Assembly: GCA_032821775.1 (NCBI GenBank)
Contig: JAVLRN010000010.1
Span: forward strand, 1,488,001 to 1,552,000
Length of the DNA: 64,000 bases
DNA from: Sanguinoderma infundibulare
Taxonomy: Eukaryota > Basidiomycota > Agaricomycetes > Polyporales > Polyporaceae
Direction of reading: 5' to 3'
Position numbers and translations under genes: made by a program. Below, piece after piece: positions 1 to 11,681 of the stretch (its first letter is position 1; each line of letters opens with the position of its first letter). The notes under the pieces were generated by a model. The model was not told the origin of the DNA. It did not search any database and was given only the letters and a program-made list of their open reading frames with translations.

Positions 1-400
1 ACCTGGTGGCGAGCACCAAGGGAAACGGGGCTGACTGCCGAGGGAGTCGAGAGACGAGGATCAATCTGAAACCTGGCCGGGTCGAATTGATGAATGGCAC
101 TGCCCCGCCGCGCGGCGATGGATGGCTGCCCTGGAGGCTGGCTCTGACCTCGGTTCGGTCGGGCAGGCCTACATACATCACGTATATATATGCTCGTTGC
201 CTTGCAAGGGCGCGTTTTTCAGTGTCTCCCATTGTTTTTTTTTCTTTCCCTCTCTCTTTCCCCACCCGCTCGCTTCGGCGTTTCTTCGCGGCCGCCGCGA
301 CTTGATTTCTAACGACCTTGTCGATCCAGACACAGAGTTTGCGGCAGTCGCGGACGACTTTGAACGGTACCTTACGCAGATGACGATTGGCGAACGCGCC
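1..400 (+). promoter_or_regulatory. Promoter and 5' leader of the peptidase gene
   Basis: No gene is supported here. A TATA-like alternating TA run lies at about 183-191. It is followed by a long T/C-rich tract (about 231-265), a common feature just upstream of transcription starts in basidiomycetes. The leader would then run to the ATG at 401. An in-frame ATG at 380 is an alternative start. Confidence 0.5.
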
Positions 401-2486
401 ATGTCCGCCCCGTGGAAGCACAACGTCGCGACCCTCTTCGCCGGAGGCGCGCTGGCACTCGCCGGCAACGCGCTTTCCGTCGACCCCATCCAGGGCAACC
501 TCGGCGACCTCGTTTTCGGCAGCTGCACCGACAATGGTACCCTCGCCGGAGCCGAGTGTGGATATGCCATGTACGTGTTACAAGTTACACGTCGTGGCGG
601 AACGGGATGTGCTGAAACATCAGTCGCGTTTGCAGAGTCCCGCTCGACTACACCAACACGAGCGCCGGAGTGGCGAAGATCGCGCTCGGTCGGTACAACG
701 CGACAGCTTCTCCCCGTAAGGGTGTCGTCTTCCTCAACCCTGGAGGACCCGGTGGGGAGGGTGTCAGCCTCGCGACCGTTGCTGGTGCGATGGCCCAACA
801 GCTCGTGAGTGCCAGCGCACAGTTGTACTTCGTGACATCTCACTCGCTCACGTCGACTGGGCCAGGTTGGCGAGGAGTACGACATCATCGGCTTCGACCC
901 GCGCGGAATTGGTTTGTCGGAGTGCGTGCTGCACCGTATTGTAGTATCGCTGCGTCACGCCGAAACTGACTAGTCATACGCTCTGCTAGGCCCCAAACGA
1001 AATGCTTCGTTGCTAACGGCTCGCGCGAGGCGTTCATTGCGAACACCGTCCTCGACCGCGGCTACGACGTTTCGCCTAACCTGACGGACCCGTCCAACCG
1101 CTTCCACCTAATCGAGACCCAGCGGGACGCGAACGCGCTCTACCAGGCGCAGTTCCAGGTGTGCGCCCAGACTATGGGCGAGACGATCCGGTACGCGGGC
1201 ACGACGTCCGTCGTGCGCGACATCGACTACATCAACACTCTGCTGAACGGCAACGACTCGCTGATCAACTTCTACGGCTTCTCGTACGGCACGGTCATGG
1301 GCCAGTACCTCGTCAACCTCTTCCCGGACCGGGTCGGACGCGTGGTCATCGACGGCGTCGTCGATGCGGACTCGTGGGCGAACCTGCCGCCGTACCTGCA
1401 ACTCCACAACTGGCTCAACTCGACGGACGCCACCTACAGGATCTTCTTCGAGGAGTGCGCGAAGGCTGGACCGTCGGCCTGCGCACTGGCGACGAAGCTT
1501 AACGAGAACCCTACTGACATCATGAACCGCGTGGAGGCTTTCGTGGATGGCCTGTACGCAACCCCGCTGGCGGTCCCGAACGCGACGCTGCCCGGTATCC
1601 TAACCAACGGGCGTGCACGCCTGTTCATCCTGGGCGGTCTCGAGTTTCCGCAGACTTGGCCCACCATCGCGGCCGGGCTCGCCGCGGCGATGAGCGGGGA
1701 CGGCTCCGCCATGCTCAACACCACGAACACCAAGGACCTCGTCGACCTCGAGCGGTCCGCAGTGTCGTGCAACGACCAGAAGCCGTTCTCACCGCCCGCA
1801 CCGGAGACGATCGTTGACGCTGGTATTGAGGTCCTCAAGAACGTGTCGCGCTTCTTCTGGTCGGTCATCGTTGCGGAACCCGACTCTGGATGCCAGTACT
1901 GGCCTGCGACGCCCCCGGAGAGATACCTCGGGCCATGGAACAAGACGCTGAACAACCCGATTCTGATAATCTCGAACACTGTGGGTCTGATTCCTTCGCG
2001 CGATATCTGGTCAGAAAGGGGGAGAGTGGGAGGCTGACACCAACGCTGCACGCAGAACGACCCCGCAACGCCGCTTGTGAATGGCCAGCTTGTCCACTCG
2101 TACTTCCCCGACTCGTCCGCACTGCTCGTTCAGAACGGCCCGGGCGTGAGTCCATCCCACCCATCTCTGCTTGTATCTTTTCAAACAAAGGCTGACACGG
2201 ACTCGAATCGTCTCCATCGCGCCAGCACACCTCCCTCGCACTCACCTCGCTATGCACCATCCAGAACACCCGCGCGTACTTCGCCAACGGCACTCTGCCT
2301 GCCGCGGGGACCGTCTGCCAGGTCGACGAGAGCCCGTTCCCGGCGCCGTCGAACGCCTCGAACTCGACCGTTGCGGCTATCGCGAACTCGAAGAACCTCG
2401 CGGCTGCGAGCGGCAGGCCCAGGCTCTCGGACTACATCCATCGCGTCAACATGAAGGCCCTCCGCGAGTCGAGCGGTCGCTTGTGA
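401..2486 (+). CDS. Secreted alpha/beta-hydrolase peptidase, tripeptidyl aminopeptidase (TAP)-like
   Basis: Spliced model with exons 401-570, 636-804, 866-921, 990-1980, 2056-2145 and 2226-2486, giving 578 residues. It begins with a hydrophobic N-terminus (LFAGGALALAG) that looks like a signal sequence. Next come the alpha/beta-hydrolase landmarks: an oxyanion segment NPGGPGGEG, the strand motif DIIGFDPRGIGLSE, and the nucleophile elbow GFSYG with Ser about 230. The C-terminal TAP-like domain supplies a probable acid in NTNDPATPL (Asp about 464) and the catalytic His in GPGHTS (about 493), both at exon starts. Members of this family (AB hydrolase plus TAP C-terminal domain) remove peptides from protein N-termini, usually outside the cell. 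Substrate specificity cannot be read from sequence. The start at 401 was chosen because it puts the hydrophobic stretch at the N-terminus; an ATG 21 bases upstream is in frame. Confidence 0.9.
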
Positions 2487-2958
2487 GCGTGCTCGCCGGT
2501 CACGTACACTGTGATATCTGTTCGATATTGATTGATATCGGGACGTTGAGGCGAGAGGTTTTAACTTATCTTGACACGTTTACTTGTTAGTGTAGCACCC
2601 CCCAGGTCCCAGGAGACATTCTCGTTTTATTAATCAAGGGGTTATGCGTATGAAATCGATTATCCATGCATCTGTGTCGCCGCATAGGACACAGACATAC
2701 TTGAACGTTGCACACGATGTCCTTCTCAGCTGACTCAGTTGGATGTACGACGTCGCTGCAAGCTCGGAGCAACCTTTCTTCTCCTGCCATGCCGCCCAAG
2801 ACATTCCATGCGTTTCTGAATTTATTTTTTTTCGTTGCAGAGGTGGCTCGAACTCGCCCCTACATCAGAAACGAGTCAAAAATGGATCCTCTACCTGGAA
2901 ATGTGTCAGTCGCCTGTACTGTCTGCTCGAGTACCGTTTGAATCCATCCTTGAGCAAC
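2487..2958. other. Intergenic, peptidase 3' end to first F-box relic
   Basis: Contains the peptidase 3' region and, around 2830-2950, a T-rich tract, an acceptor-like site and a short segment corresponding to the leader exon seen upstream of other F-box copies. No independent gene is seen. Confidence 0.4.
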
Positions 2959-4290
2959 ATGGTTAGTTTTACTACTCTGAACTTCGACGTCCTATGCTCG
3001 GTAGCCGATTCAGAGCAGGCAGATGATCCAAGCACACTTCGAAGTATGTCGCTCGTTTCCTGGACGTTACGCCATCTCGTTCGTCCCCTGTTGCTCTCCC
3101 GTTGTTTGGTCCATGGCTACACTCGTCCCGATGTGAAGACACCGTCCACAGACCTTCCTGACGCACTTTGCCCATTTGTTCGGTGCGTGCACCACCTGCT
3201 GTCCGATTCTGCGTCAGCTTACTGATTCTTGATGCAAGCCACCTGACGCACCTGGGATATTTCTTTAAAGACGCGGAAATTGAATAGTTCCAACATCTCA
3301 TTGGTCGCCTCCCGTACTTGGCCTCCATCACATTTGAGGCGGTTTACGAATCGGCGTCGTGGGCCGTCATCAAACCGTGCCTATCGCGACCCGGCATCAC
3401 CTCCCTCTCGTTCCCCATAAGCATCAACCTTGTACGTGCCTGTCCGTGAACTGCTGCGGACTTGGATTCAGTCGGACCGCTGTCGCTCATCCAACTCTCT
3501 TGGATGCCGTCGATGTGGCGGGCACACGACCGTTTCCATGGGCGCGCCCGTTGTGCCGTTCGCACACGGTTCACAGAGCGAGCCTACGCGCTCGAGAAGG
3601 AGTTTTTAGGTGCGATGCTCGTCAGGATCGACAACACCGCGACGTCCCTTTCGATCCCTGTTGAGTCTGCGCTGATCGTCGAGATGTCCGAGGTTTCGTG
3701 GCCGTCCCTCGAGCATCTTTCTCTTTTCGGACGGTTCGTCAATGTCGCACGAGCTGAGTCAATCTGCGTCCTATTACCACGTCTTCAAGTCCTGGAGACG
3801 CTCTCCATACAAGCAGCCATAACCTACGGGACCCAGGCCAGAGTCGGGCGACCATCGATACTTGCAATGTTGCCTGTCGAGCCCGACGCCCACTCTTCAA
3901 GTCGCCGTGCACATCCTCTTCCCCACCTGCACTCCCTGACAATTGAATTGCATATCCTGACCCTTTAGATCTGCTGTTCTCCTACGACTGGAGCCGTTTA
4001 AATGCATCTCTCACTCCGTGACTGTCCCCGGTTCTATACCCACGGTTTGGCCAACAACAGCCTATCGGGGCAGTTTCGGGCATTTTGACCTTGGGCAGGC
4101 TCTCACGGCAGGCGAATGTTTGTCCATCCTGAGGCGGATGGATTCTCTCAACCTGAAGAGTCTTAAACTCGTCTACGCAATAGGATCGCCTGGAAGCAAA
4201 TATTCAGACCGCGACTTGCTTGCCTACTACTTACATTGCCCGCTTCCGGAAGAACGGCCCGGAAGGCTGCTGACTAAGGTTGTTCCAAAT
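2959..4290 (+). pseudogene. F-box/LRR-like gene, broken copy 1
   Basis: The family pattern is recognisable from start to about two thirds of the gene. It opens with MVSFTTLNFDVLCSVAD, then SMSLVSWTLRHLVRPLLLSRC, CPFVR at a conserved splice site, HLTHLGYFF, IKPCLSRPGITSLSF, and a leucine-rich section ending near SDRDLLAYY. In-window relatives are at 5151, 7807, 25502 (reverse) and 35653. Lesions are an in-frame TAG at 3285-3287, where relatives read through, a frameshift near 3430-3450, further frame breaks after 3968, and loss of the C-terminal exon. The N-terminal pattern LxxLxxDVLxxxA...SLVSxxLRxLxxPxL is F-box-like, the domain that binds Skp1 in SCF ubiquitin ligases. Those lesions make a functional product unlikely. 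Confidence 0.75.
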
Positions 4291-5150
4291 TGGGTCGACT
4301 GTTGTCGGCGCTTGCAGCTTGCCCGTCGACGTCGTCGACGGCGACGGCGACCGTCTGCTCGATATTCTACCATTTCTGGTTGATTTTTCATGGCTTACTA
4401 GGCTCGCCTCAGTTGGTTCAAGCACTCACTTGCTACATTGTTGCAGGCTTACAGAGGCTCAAGGTGAGCACGCGCAATTTATGTGCTTCTTTTTGCGAAG
4501 TCCTTACGCTATGCACATACTTGTATGATCTTCATCATGGAGGTCTTGTCTACTTCCAAGTCCCAACGATTACTGTTTCTGAATGTTGGTTCGACGCGGA
4601 GGTCGATCAAGGTCGCCAACTGGCACGCACCGCGGGCATCCTTCTTCGTCCAGTGTAGTCGCTGCCGGTCAATTACATGAATAGTGAGCGGACGCGGATG
4701 AAGTTGTTTCCAAAGGTAAGTAGACATCCTTCTGTCGATAATAATTGTTATTAACCCTCGGGGCAAGTCTGGATCGATGCGAAGTCGGTCCCCCATGGTA
4801 TTTCCAGATCCGTACTGTAGACTCGCTTTTGTATTCATTCTAGGTATGCATTCGTCATAACCTGGACTTCGAAGAAGTGGAAAGCTGGTGACGCAACTAC
4901 CATACTATGTAAGAGGATCATTGAACACTAACCCCTATCTTGTCTCATTTCTCTCCCATCGTTCCCCATGCCTCATGCTACTCGAGTCCCTGTCCCCACT
5001 TCTACGTCTGTTATTTTCTTCCAGTGACAGGACGAAGTCAGGAGTCCGACTGCCGACATGGAAGGGGAAGAAAGCAAAGTCGGCGGTGCATCGTCGCCCG
5101 CCCACCCAAACGTGAGTTGTAGCATTTATCGTAGTTTCTTACTCGATTTC
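4291..5150. other. Intergenic, upstream of F-box copy 2
   Basis: The C-terminal part of copy 1 is absent here and nothing else protein-like stands out. From about 4930 the sequence becomes the promoter and leader of copy 2. A T/C-rich run ends in an acceptor-like site near 5023, and a leader exon ends at a GTGAGT donor near 5112. This leader is shared with the fragment at 23.0-23.4 kb. Confidence 0.4.
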
Positions 5151-6927
5151 ATGCCTCATCGCATGATTAGGCTCGAAACTCTGCCCTTGGACGTGGTCTG
5201 GCTGATAGCGAAGTACGTGCGCGAGGAAGGCTCGACTCTTCGAGACATTTCGCTGGTCTCACGGGCGCTACGCAAACTTGCCCTCCCTATCCTATTCTCC
5301 CGCTGTTCGATCTACAGCTATGTCGGTCCAGGGCTAACTGAAGAGTTTCCTGAGGCATTTTGCACATTTGTTCGGTGTGTACTTCACCCCTCAGGCCAAA
5401 TACCACACTAATCGGATGATCTCGGTGCCAGCCATCTTACGTTCCGTGGAGTCCTCCGAAACGACACAGACGTCGAGCGTTTCCAACGTCTAATCCTCCG
5501 CCTAATAGACTTGTGCTCGATCACGTTCACCAATGTTCGCGAAATGCTGCCGTTGTCCATCTTGAAACCGTGTCTTACGCATCCCTCCGTCACCTCCCTC
5601 TCGTTCCGTGGGGATGGTCCCTTTTTCCTTGACTTTGAATGGGCTGCTTGGAAGAGGGTGTCATTTGGACGGCTGTCGCTCACAAAACTGTCCTGGACTC
5701 CTACGATGTGGCGCGAGCAGAAGAACGCGATCAAGAATCGTCGTGGTTTCGGACATAACCACTCCATGCAGGCAGAATACTACCTTGAAGAGAAGGTGTT
5801 GCGCGCCGTCCTCCTCAAGATGGACAAGACCGCGACATCACTTTCGTTGCCGATCGAGTCGACACCAATGGACGCGATGGCTCAGGTGTCGTGGCCGCGT
5901 CTCAAGCATCTCTCTCTTTTCGGACGATTCGTCGATGCTAACCATGTACGGTCGATCCATCACCTGCTCCAGCACCTTCCTGCTTTGGAGTCGCTCTCAA
6001 TACAAGCCGCCAGGATACCTAAACTGGGGCGACCACCATTGCTTCCACCCACACCCCGAGGCAACTCATCCCAAGCCCGCTCCGATCGCGCTCGCTCTCT
6101 TCCCAATCTGCGTTCCCTAACGATCGCCCACGCTGAACCGACAGACGAACTCTTCGCTTACGACTGGCGCGGCCTAACGCACCTTTCCTTGCGCGATTGT
6201 CCCCGACTGTACCACTCTCGACACCTTCACGAAGTCCCGGCACCAATGCAACCGGCTTGGTGGAATAAAGCTTTGACGGTCCTGGAATGTCTATCCGTCT
6301 TGAAACGCATGGAGCTGCCCAACCTAAGGAGCCTCGAACTCGTCTACGTTGCACCGTCGACCGCCGACGATGGCCTGTTGGCCTACATTGCCGAAACCTT
6401 CACACGCCTCGAACATCTAGAGATCCATCGCTATCGGCCCGACTTCCATGGGGCCCGCGTTCCGTCGTATGTGGGTCGTCGAAACAGTTCCCGAGGCTGG
6501 AACGACAATTGCTGATACTCTACAGATGCACATCGCCCGTCGGCTGGCCGCCGCGACGTCTTTCCGCACGGTCAAGCTCAACCTGGACTTCCCAGACGAC
6601 TACAGGTTCTTTTACACCCGTTTCCCAAGGGTCGGGGGCAGCCCGGAGAAACTGTACAGAAAGCTTGTGAAGCGTGGATCAAAGATCCTCAAGGCCATGC
6701 GCGGTTGTCCGCACCTGCATCACATCGAGCTGCTGTACCATGGAGAGCCGGACGCGCTGTGGGTCGAGTTCCATCCGACGCCCGGTCTCTTCAGCAGACC
6801 GCGCATCGTTTGCAAGAATGACTCTGAGCATATGTGGGTTTCGTTCGGCGTGCCAGAGCCTTTACGCTGCATTCGTCACTCATCGTTTTGGTGTTGCAGC
6901 GATTCGGAATCAATGCTAAGATCATGA
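5151..6927 (+). CDS. F-box/LRR-like protein, intact copy 2
   Basis: Exons 5151-5374, 5432-6470 and 6526-6927, about 554 residues. It begins MPHRMIRLETLPLDVVWLIA, followed by SLVSRALRKLALPILFSRC, an F-box-like hairpin of helices. The rest is leucine-rich, with repeating blocks such as HLTF, LTHPSVTSLSF, LKHLSLFGRFVD, LPNLRSLTIAH, LTHLSLRDCPRLY, LPNLRSLELVYVA and LEHLEIHRY. These match family copies block for block. By family analogy it would be a substrate adaptor of an SCF-type ubiquitin ligase; the target is unknown. The donor FVR|GT and the phase-0 junction before MHIARRL are conserved in the paralogues. The last junction near 6844-6899 is unclear. Read-through gives SDSESMLRS, while relatives splice to a short DS ending. 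Confidence 0.8.
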
Positions 6928-7106
6928 TGATGATCTTGGGTTTATCTGTGTCGTGGTGACTTCCAGTTCTTGTATTCGAGAAGTGGACTTTTCTGTGGGT
7001 TGCTTTTCTACGTGGCGGGAGAGGTACACATAATGCAATTCCAATATGACAGTCACTTTGCGCCCACTGCGTGAAGGTGGGCGGGCGTGAGCGGGAGAGG
7101 TGCACC

Positions 7107-7135
7107 TTGCCAACGGCCCAAGGGGCCGTTGGCAA
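7107..7135. repeat. Perfect 12-bp inverted repeat with 5-base loop
   Basis: The arms ttgccaacggcc and ggccgttggcaa pair perfectly around caagg. The element sits directly outside the left end of the 2.8-kb inverted duplication (which starts near 7144). It is not preserved at the matching end of the other arm. Confidence 0.7.
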
Positions 7136-7143
7136 AAGACCGG

Positions 7144-9933
7144 CTTGAAGCCTCACACGTAGGCTGGCAGCCTCACAGATACCTCTACCATGAATCCATT
7201 CAGAGTCTAGCCACGGGCCACATATAGAGTAGTGTTGTACGAACTGTTGTGAATTTCCCCAGGCTTGTAAGCCACTAGAATATGGCGTGAAGAAAGGCGG
7301 AATGGAGTGTCTTCGGAAAAGCGTCCTGGGCCGTGGGTAAACGCCCATGAGCTGACTAAGTCGCCACGCCACTGCGGCAAGCTTTCGTCGGAGGGAACAC
7401 GGTTATCCAGGAGACTCGGCAGGCAACTTCGACCTTGTTCACATTGACCAACATTCAAATTTCACGCGCATGTATCTCATCCAGGGCGCAGGCCAAAGGT
7501 CTCCACGCCAGAGAATGGTTTGGTGCTACAATGGAGGTGCCGCTGACTCAGCCGATGCGTCACTGCTCCGACCTGCGTCGACGCAAAGAGGAGGTGCTGT
7601 TTCCCTTGGACTACTACCATGCTACTCAAATCGCTCGCTGCAATTTCCAAATTGTTTTTTCATCGCACAGATGGTCTCAAGTCGCCGCTACAGCAGCAAG
7701 CGATCAAGGAGCATGCAAGGCCTGCGTCCACCCCTAGTTCACTTCCCACTCAGTCGTTAGTCGTGTCTGCTTTCAAAGTAATGGTCGGAATCCGCATCTC
7801 ACCAGCAGGAACAGGCTCCAAACTCTCGATCTTGACGTACTCTGGTTAATAGCCGAACTCGTACACCAGGACGGTTCGCTCCGCAACCTGTCACTGGCGT
7901 CCCGGACCTTGCGTCATCTTGTCCGACCTATGCTTTTCTCCCGTTGTCGGGTCAACTCTCCTCCATATCTCAATCACCCGTCCTCGGAGTTTCCTGATGC
8001 GCTTTGTCCATTCGTTCGGTACGTCCACCTCCTGCTGTTGGATTCTGCTTCAAATACTGACATTTGTTCCAAGCCATCTGACGCACTGTGGATCTTTCTC
8101 CGGTGACGTGGCGGATATGAAATCGTTCCAACATCTCATCGACTGCCTCCCATATTTATCCTCGACTAGATTCATGCCGGATCGTGAATTATCGTTGTGG
8201 ACAGTCGTCAAACCGTGTCTTACCCGTCCATGCCTCACCTCCCTCTCCTTCTCCATAGGCGACAGTCGCGTTCATGCCCTTCCGTGGACCGCTGCAGACT
8301 TGGAATCAGTGGGACAGCTCGCGCTCACCCAGTTCTCCTGGACTCCATCAATCCGGCGGGAAGGGAAAATCAGCTACAAGCCTGCCTCCGGTCGTCACCT
8401 TGTCATCCGTCCATCGTCCATGGGAAAAACACACACCCTTGAGAAGGAGCTCTTGGGTACCATCCTCGTCCGGATTAACAACACCGCGACATCGCTTTCG
8501 CTGCCCATGCAGTCTGCACCGATTGTCAAGATGTCCCAGGTCTCGTGGCCAAACCTCAAGCGCCTTTCTCTATGCGGGCGCATCGTCGATCTCACACAAG
8601 TACAATCGCTCCGTTGTCTGCTGCTATCTCTTCCCGCCCTCGAGTCCCTCTCGATCAACGTCCGGAGAACCAGCGTCATCGGACCACCATCCACACTTCC
8701 CAATTCCCCGTCCAATCTCGACGCCAACACCTCGTTGCAAGCGAACACGAACACTTCCCGTCATCCCTCGCCTCTTCTTCCGAACCTGCATTCTTTGACT
8801 ATTTCCTATCCTGACCCTTCGGACTCGCTATTCTCTTACTACGACTGGAGCCGTCTAACGCATCTGTCCATCCGTGACTGTCCCCGACTGTATACGGGAC
8901 TATCTTCGCACTCTTCAGCCCTGAGGACTCCAGAGTGTCTGTCCGTCCTCATGCGGACGACAGCTCCAAACCTGAAGAGCCTGGAGCTCGTCTACGTCTC
9001 AGGAATCTCCACACGCACCTCAGACCGTGACCTGTTTTCCTATATTGCTCAGTCGTTTGTACACCTTGAGCACCTGGAGGTCCACCGCTACAGGGACCAC
9101 AATTACAGTCACAAATCGAAAAATGTACGTCGTAAATACCTCTCCCACTTTCAACGGGCTGTAGCGCTCATCCGTCACAGGTGCGCATCGCCGGCCTCCT
9201 CGCAGGCTTCAACTCTCTCCACACAGTCAAACTCAACCTCGACTTCCCGGACGCTCCCCAGCCGCGCAAACGTGATGAGGATGATGAAATGCTGAAAATG
9301 TACGAGCACTGGCACCAAACGTTTGTGCGGCGCGGTTCGGAGATCCTCGCGGCCATTGCGCGCGACTGCCCCCATGTGGAGCACATCGAGCTGCTCAACT
9401 GTGCATACTACAACCCCATATGGGTCGAATTCCATCGAACGGGGCCGAACCGCCGCAGGAAGCCGAGGATTGTTTTCGAGCATGACCTCAAACATTTGTG
9501 GGGTTCATTTTATCGGTGTGCAGCGGTGTACTGTCCCCGACTCATTGGTTGTCTTTTAGGGATTCGTAAATCCTACCATAGGATCGCAAGCGCTACTCGT
9601 AAATATTACTAGTGTGTTGCAACAGCGATGTTCTTACACGTGCTCATATGACCCTGCTAATTGTCTTGGGCGTGCTTTACTCATGCGAGCTTTTCCAGTA
9701 AACATTCAGCCCGTGCGAGAGAGTGAGAGTGAGGGGGTCTTCCCCCTTTGGATAAACGTGAGTGGGCGTCCTCGTTCATGGCTGTGACTAACCTCTGCGG
9801 ACTTGGGATAAGTCCGGGATCTTGAAAACCAGTCTGTTGTTTTTCAAATGTATAGCCGTAGTGTGGGCTCGCGTATCCATCTGTACACATTAATATTCTA
9901 TCCTCGAATTCGAAACCGTGGAAAGCGGATGAT
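7144..9933 (+). repeat. Left arm of a 2.8-kb inverted duplication
   Basis: The reverse complement of 23384-26147 aligns along this whole block. It starts at gaagcctca near 7146 and ends at gaaagcggatgat near 9933. The arm carries upstream sequence, a complete F-box-like gene and its 3' flank. Similarity is near identity in the middle of the gene and lower upstream of about 7800. About 13.45 kb of unrelated sequence separates the arms. Confidence 0.85.
7807..9569 (+). CDS. F-box/LRR-like protein, copy 3 (conserved start ATG lost)
   Basis: Coding exons about 7807-8018, 8074-9124, 9181-9515 and 9560-9569. The frame is open throughout and ends FYRDS. The product shows the family blocks: LDVLWLIAEL, SLASRTLRHLVRPMLFSRC, CPFVR at the splice site, HLTHCGSF, LSLCGRIVDL, LTHLSIRDCPRLY, LKSLELVYVSG, LEHLEVHRYR, VKLNLDFPD and HIELLN. 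The codon that is the start ATG in the inverted twin is AGG here (7807-7809). Translation could still begin upstream. An ATG at 7619 is in frame through a leader exon ending at 7755 and a GTTAGT donor, joining at 7806. I therefore call it CDS, but it may be disabled. Likely role is an SCF adaptor, by family inference only. Confidence 0.6.
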
Positions 9934-10046
9934 CTGCCCATCCAGGCTCCCCGCAGAAGTGCTGTCGAACGACCTCCTATAATCCCCCCGCGTTAGCATC
10001 ACTAATTCACCCATCAACGCCTGAGCAACCTCTGGAAGTCTCGACT

Positions 10047-10106
10047 TACACCCTCCTGCCCGAGCTACGCTCCGTGAGCGTTGCGTATCCCCATCCTGAA
10101 GACGGG
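10047..10106 (+). pseudogene. Short internal relic of an F-box/LRR-like gene
   Basis: Twenty codons read YTLLPELRSVSVAYPHPEDG. They match the block LLPNLHSLTISYPDPSD of copy 3 and LRELQSLTVAYPDPDDG of the 35.6-kb copy. Nothing on either side extends the match, so it is a stranded fragment just beyond the left inverted arm. Confidence 0.5.
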
Positions 10107-10254
10107 AGGAATATTTGGTGATTGGTAGTGATTAGATAACTGTTTGGACGTCTATCTAATCAATTGTGCTGCCGAGTGACTGTGCTGCTTTGTCGTCCCC
10201 CAGCGACATCCTTGACCTCGTACTACAAAGCTCACTTTCCATGTCCTCTGTAAG

Positions 10255-11681
10255 ATGGAACAGAAACGCGCCCAAACGTACGTCCCTATCTGTTGTTGAA
10301 GTGGTTGGACTGTTGATTGACTCACGAGCAGCCTGGAGGCGCTGGAAAACTTCATACAATCCCAGAAGGTCCTGCTCGAACGCACATACGCCGACATAGA
10401 GAGGCTCAAAGCCCTTCGTGCAGAGGTCGAGGATGACCCGCCACTCAGCTTCGAGGAGCTGACTATAAAGGTATGTAGCCCCTCTCGTAGGACGACCCCA
10501 CTAGTGCCTCATAGTCAGAATCCTCGCCACCCCACCCCTCCAGCTCAACGAACCCTCCTTGAAACTGAGCGAACAGGTTGACGCGGTGCCCCCACTCCCA
10601 CACGCGCTCGACTGGTCCCTGTTCGACGGTGCAGACCCCGTTCCGTTCAAAACCATGGCGGCAACCGCACGCGATGCCTACGCCGCCCGCAACGTCCCTC
10701 CCAAGACCCAGATCACCGCACTGTCTTCGCTCCGCCAGCTCGTCGCCACCCACCGCGCCACGATCATAGACCCCGTCCTCAAGGCGTTCCGCCTCCCCGA
10801 CGACCTCGCAGAGCTGTCCTCGGACGAGGACAAGGACGTCGACCCCGAAGAGCTCCGCCGGACGCGCGAGCGCGCCAAGATCCGCGAGCTCAAGAAGCGG
10901 CGGATCGAACGGGATGGCGATGGAGATGCTGCTGCAGGGGGCCAGGCGTTTGCCGGGCTCGGGCTGCGGAAGCCCGTGGCGGGAGTGTTCATCCGGCGGG
11001 ACCAGGAGGACGAGAGCGCCGAGGTGGACATCTGGATGGGAGAGGACGACGACGGTCTGCGCGCGCAGCAGTCGCAGTCGGTCCGCGGGTCGGCCTCGGA
11101 GGGCGCCGTCGTCCCCATGGAGGTGGAGGGTACGAATACGCCGGCGACGAGCGTGGCATCCCTGCCGTCGTGTGGTCGCGTCGAGCGGGAGGCGTCTACG
11201 CGACAGCGGCGACCGTCTCGCAAGGCGGAGGAGAACGCCAAAAATGTAGCGACGGCCAAGGCGAAGGCGAAGGGTAAAGCGAAGGTGAAGGCGAAAGGGG
11301 TCGCGAAGGCGGATGGCCAGCCGAAGGAGGTGGACGAGGATACTGCGCCCGGAGTGGAGCCGCCGCTGGACAAGCACGGCAAGCCGAAGGCGCAGTCGGA
11401 GACGTACAAGCAAGCGTGGTCCGTCTCCGAGCAGCACCTGCTCGAACGCCTGCTGGAGGAGATTCCGGACGGCGAAAAGAACCGGTGCGTGATGGTTACG
11501 TGCGGTCGTCGGCGGGCGGGGTGGCTAATTGCGGTGCTGCAGGTGGGCGAAAATTTCGAGAGCGATGGATGGCCGTCGCACTGCGCGACAGGTGGCGAGC
11601 CGCGTGCAAAAGTACTACGAGAAGCTGAAGAGGTTTGGGATCGAGGTTGGCTATGGGGGCAGCAGCAAGCCCGGCGCGTGA
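10255..11681 (+). CDS. Myb/SANT-domain protein, ZZZ3-like
   Basis: Exons 10255-10277, 10332-10470, 10544-11484 and 11543-11681, 413 residues. The N-terminal helix (LEALENFIQSQKVLLERT...) looks coiled-coil. The middle is charged and low-complexity, with an acidic patch and an AKAKAKGKAKVK basic stretch suggestive of nuclear targeting. The C-terminus is a Myb/SANT domain: WSVSEQHLLERLLEEIP, RWAKISRAM, RTARQVASRVQKYYEKL. The RTxxQVASRVQKYxxKLxxxGI signature is that of metazoan ZZZ3, a subunit of the ADA2a-containing histone acetyltransferase complex. I see no ZZ zinc finger here, so the similarity is to the SANT part only. A role in chromatin or transcription is inferred. Confidence 0.8.
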
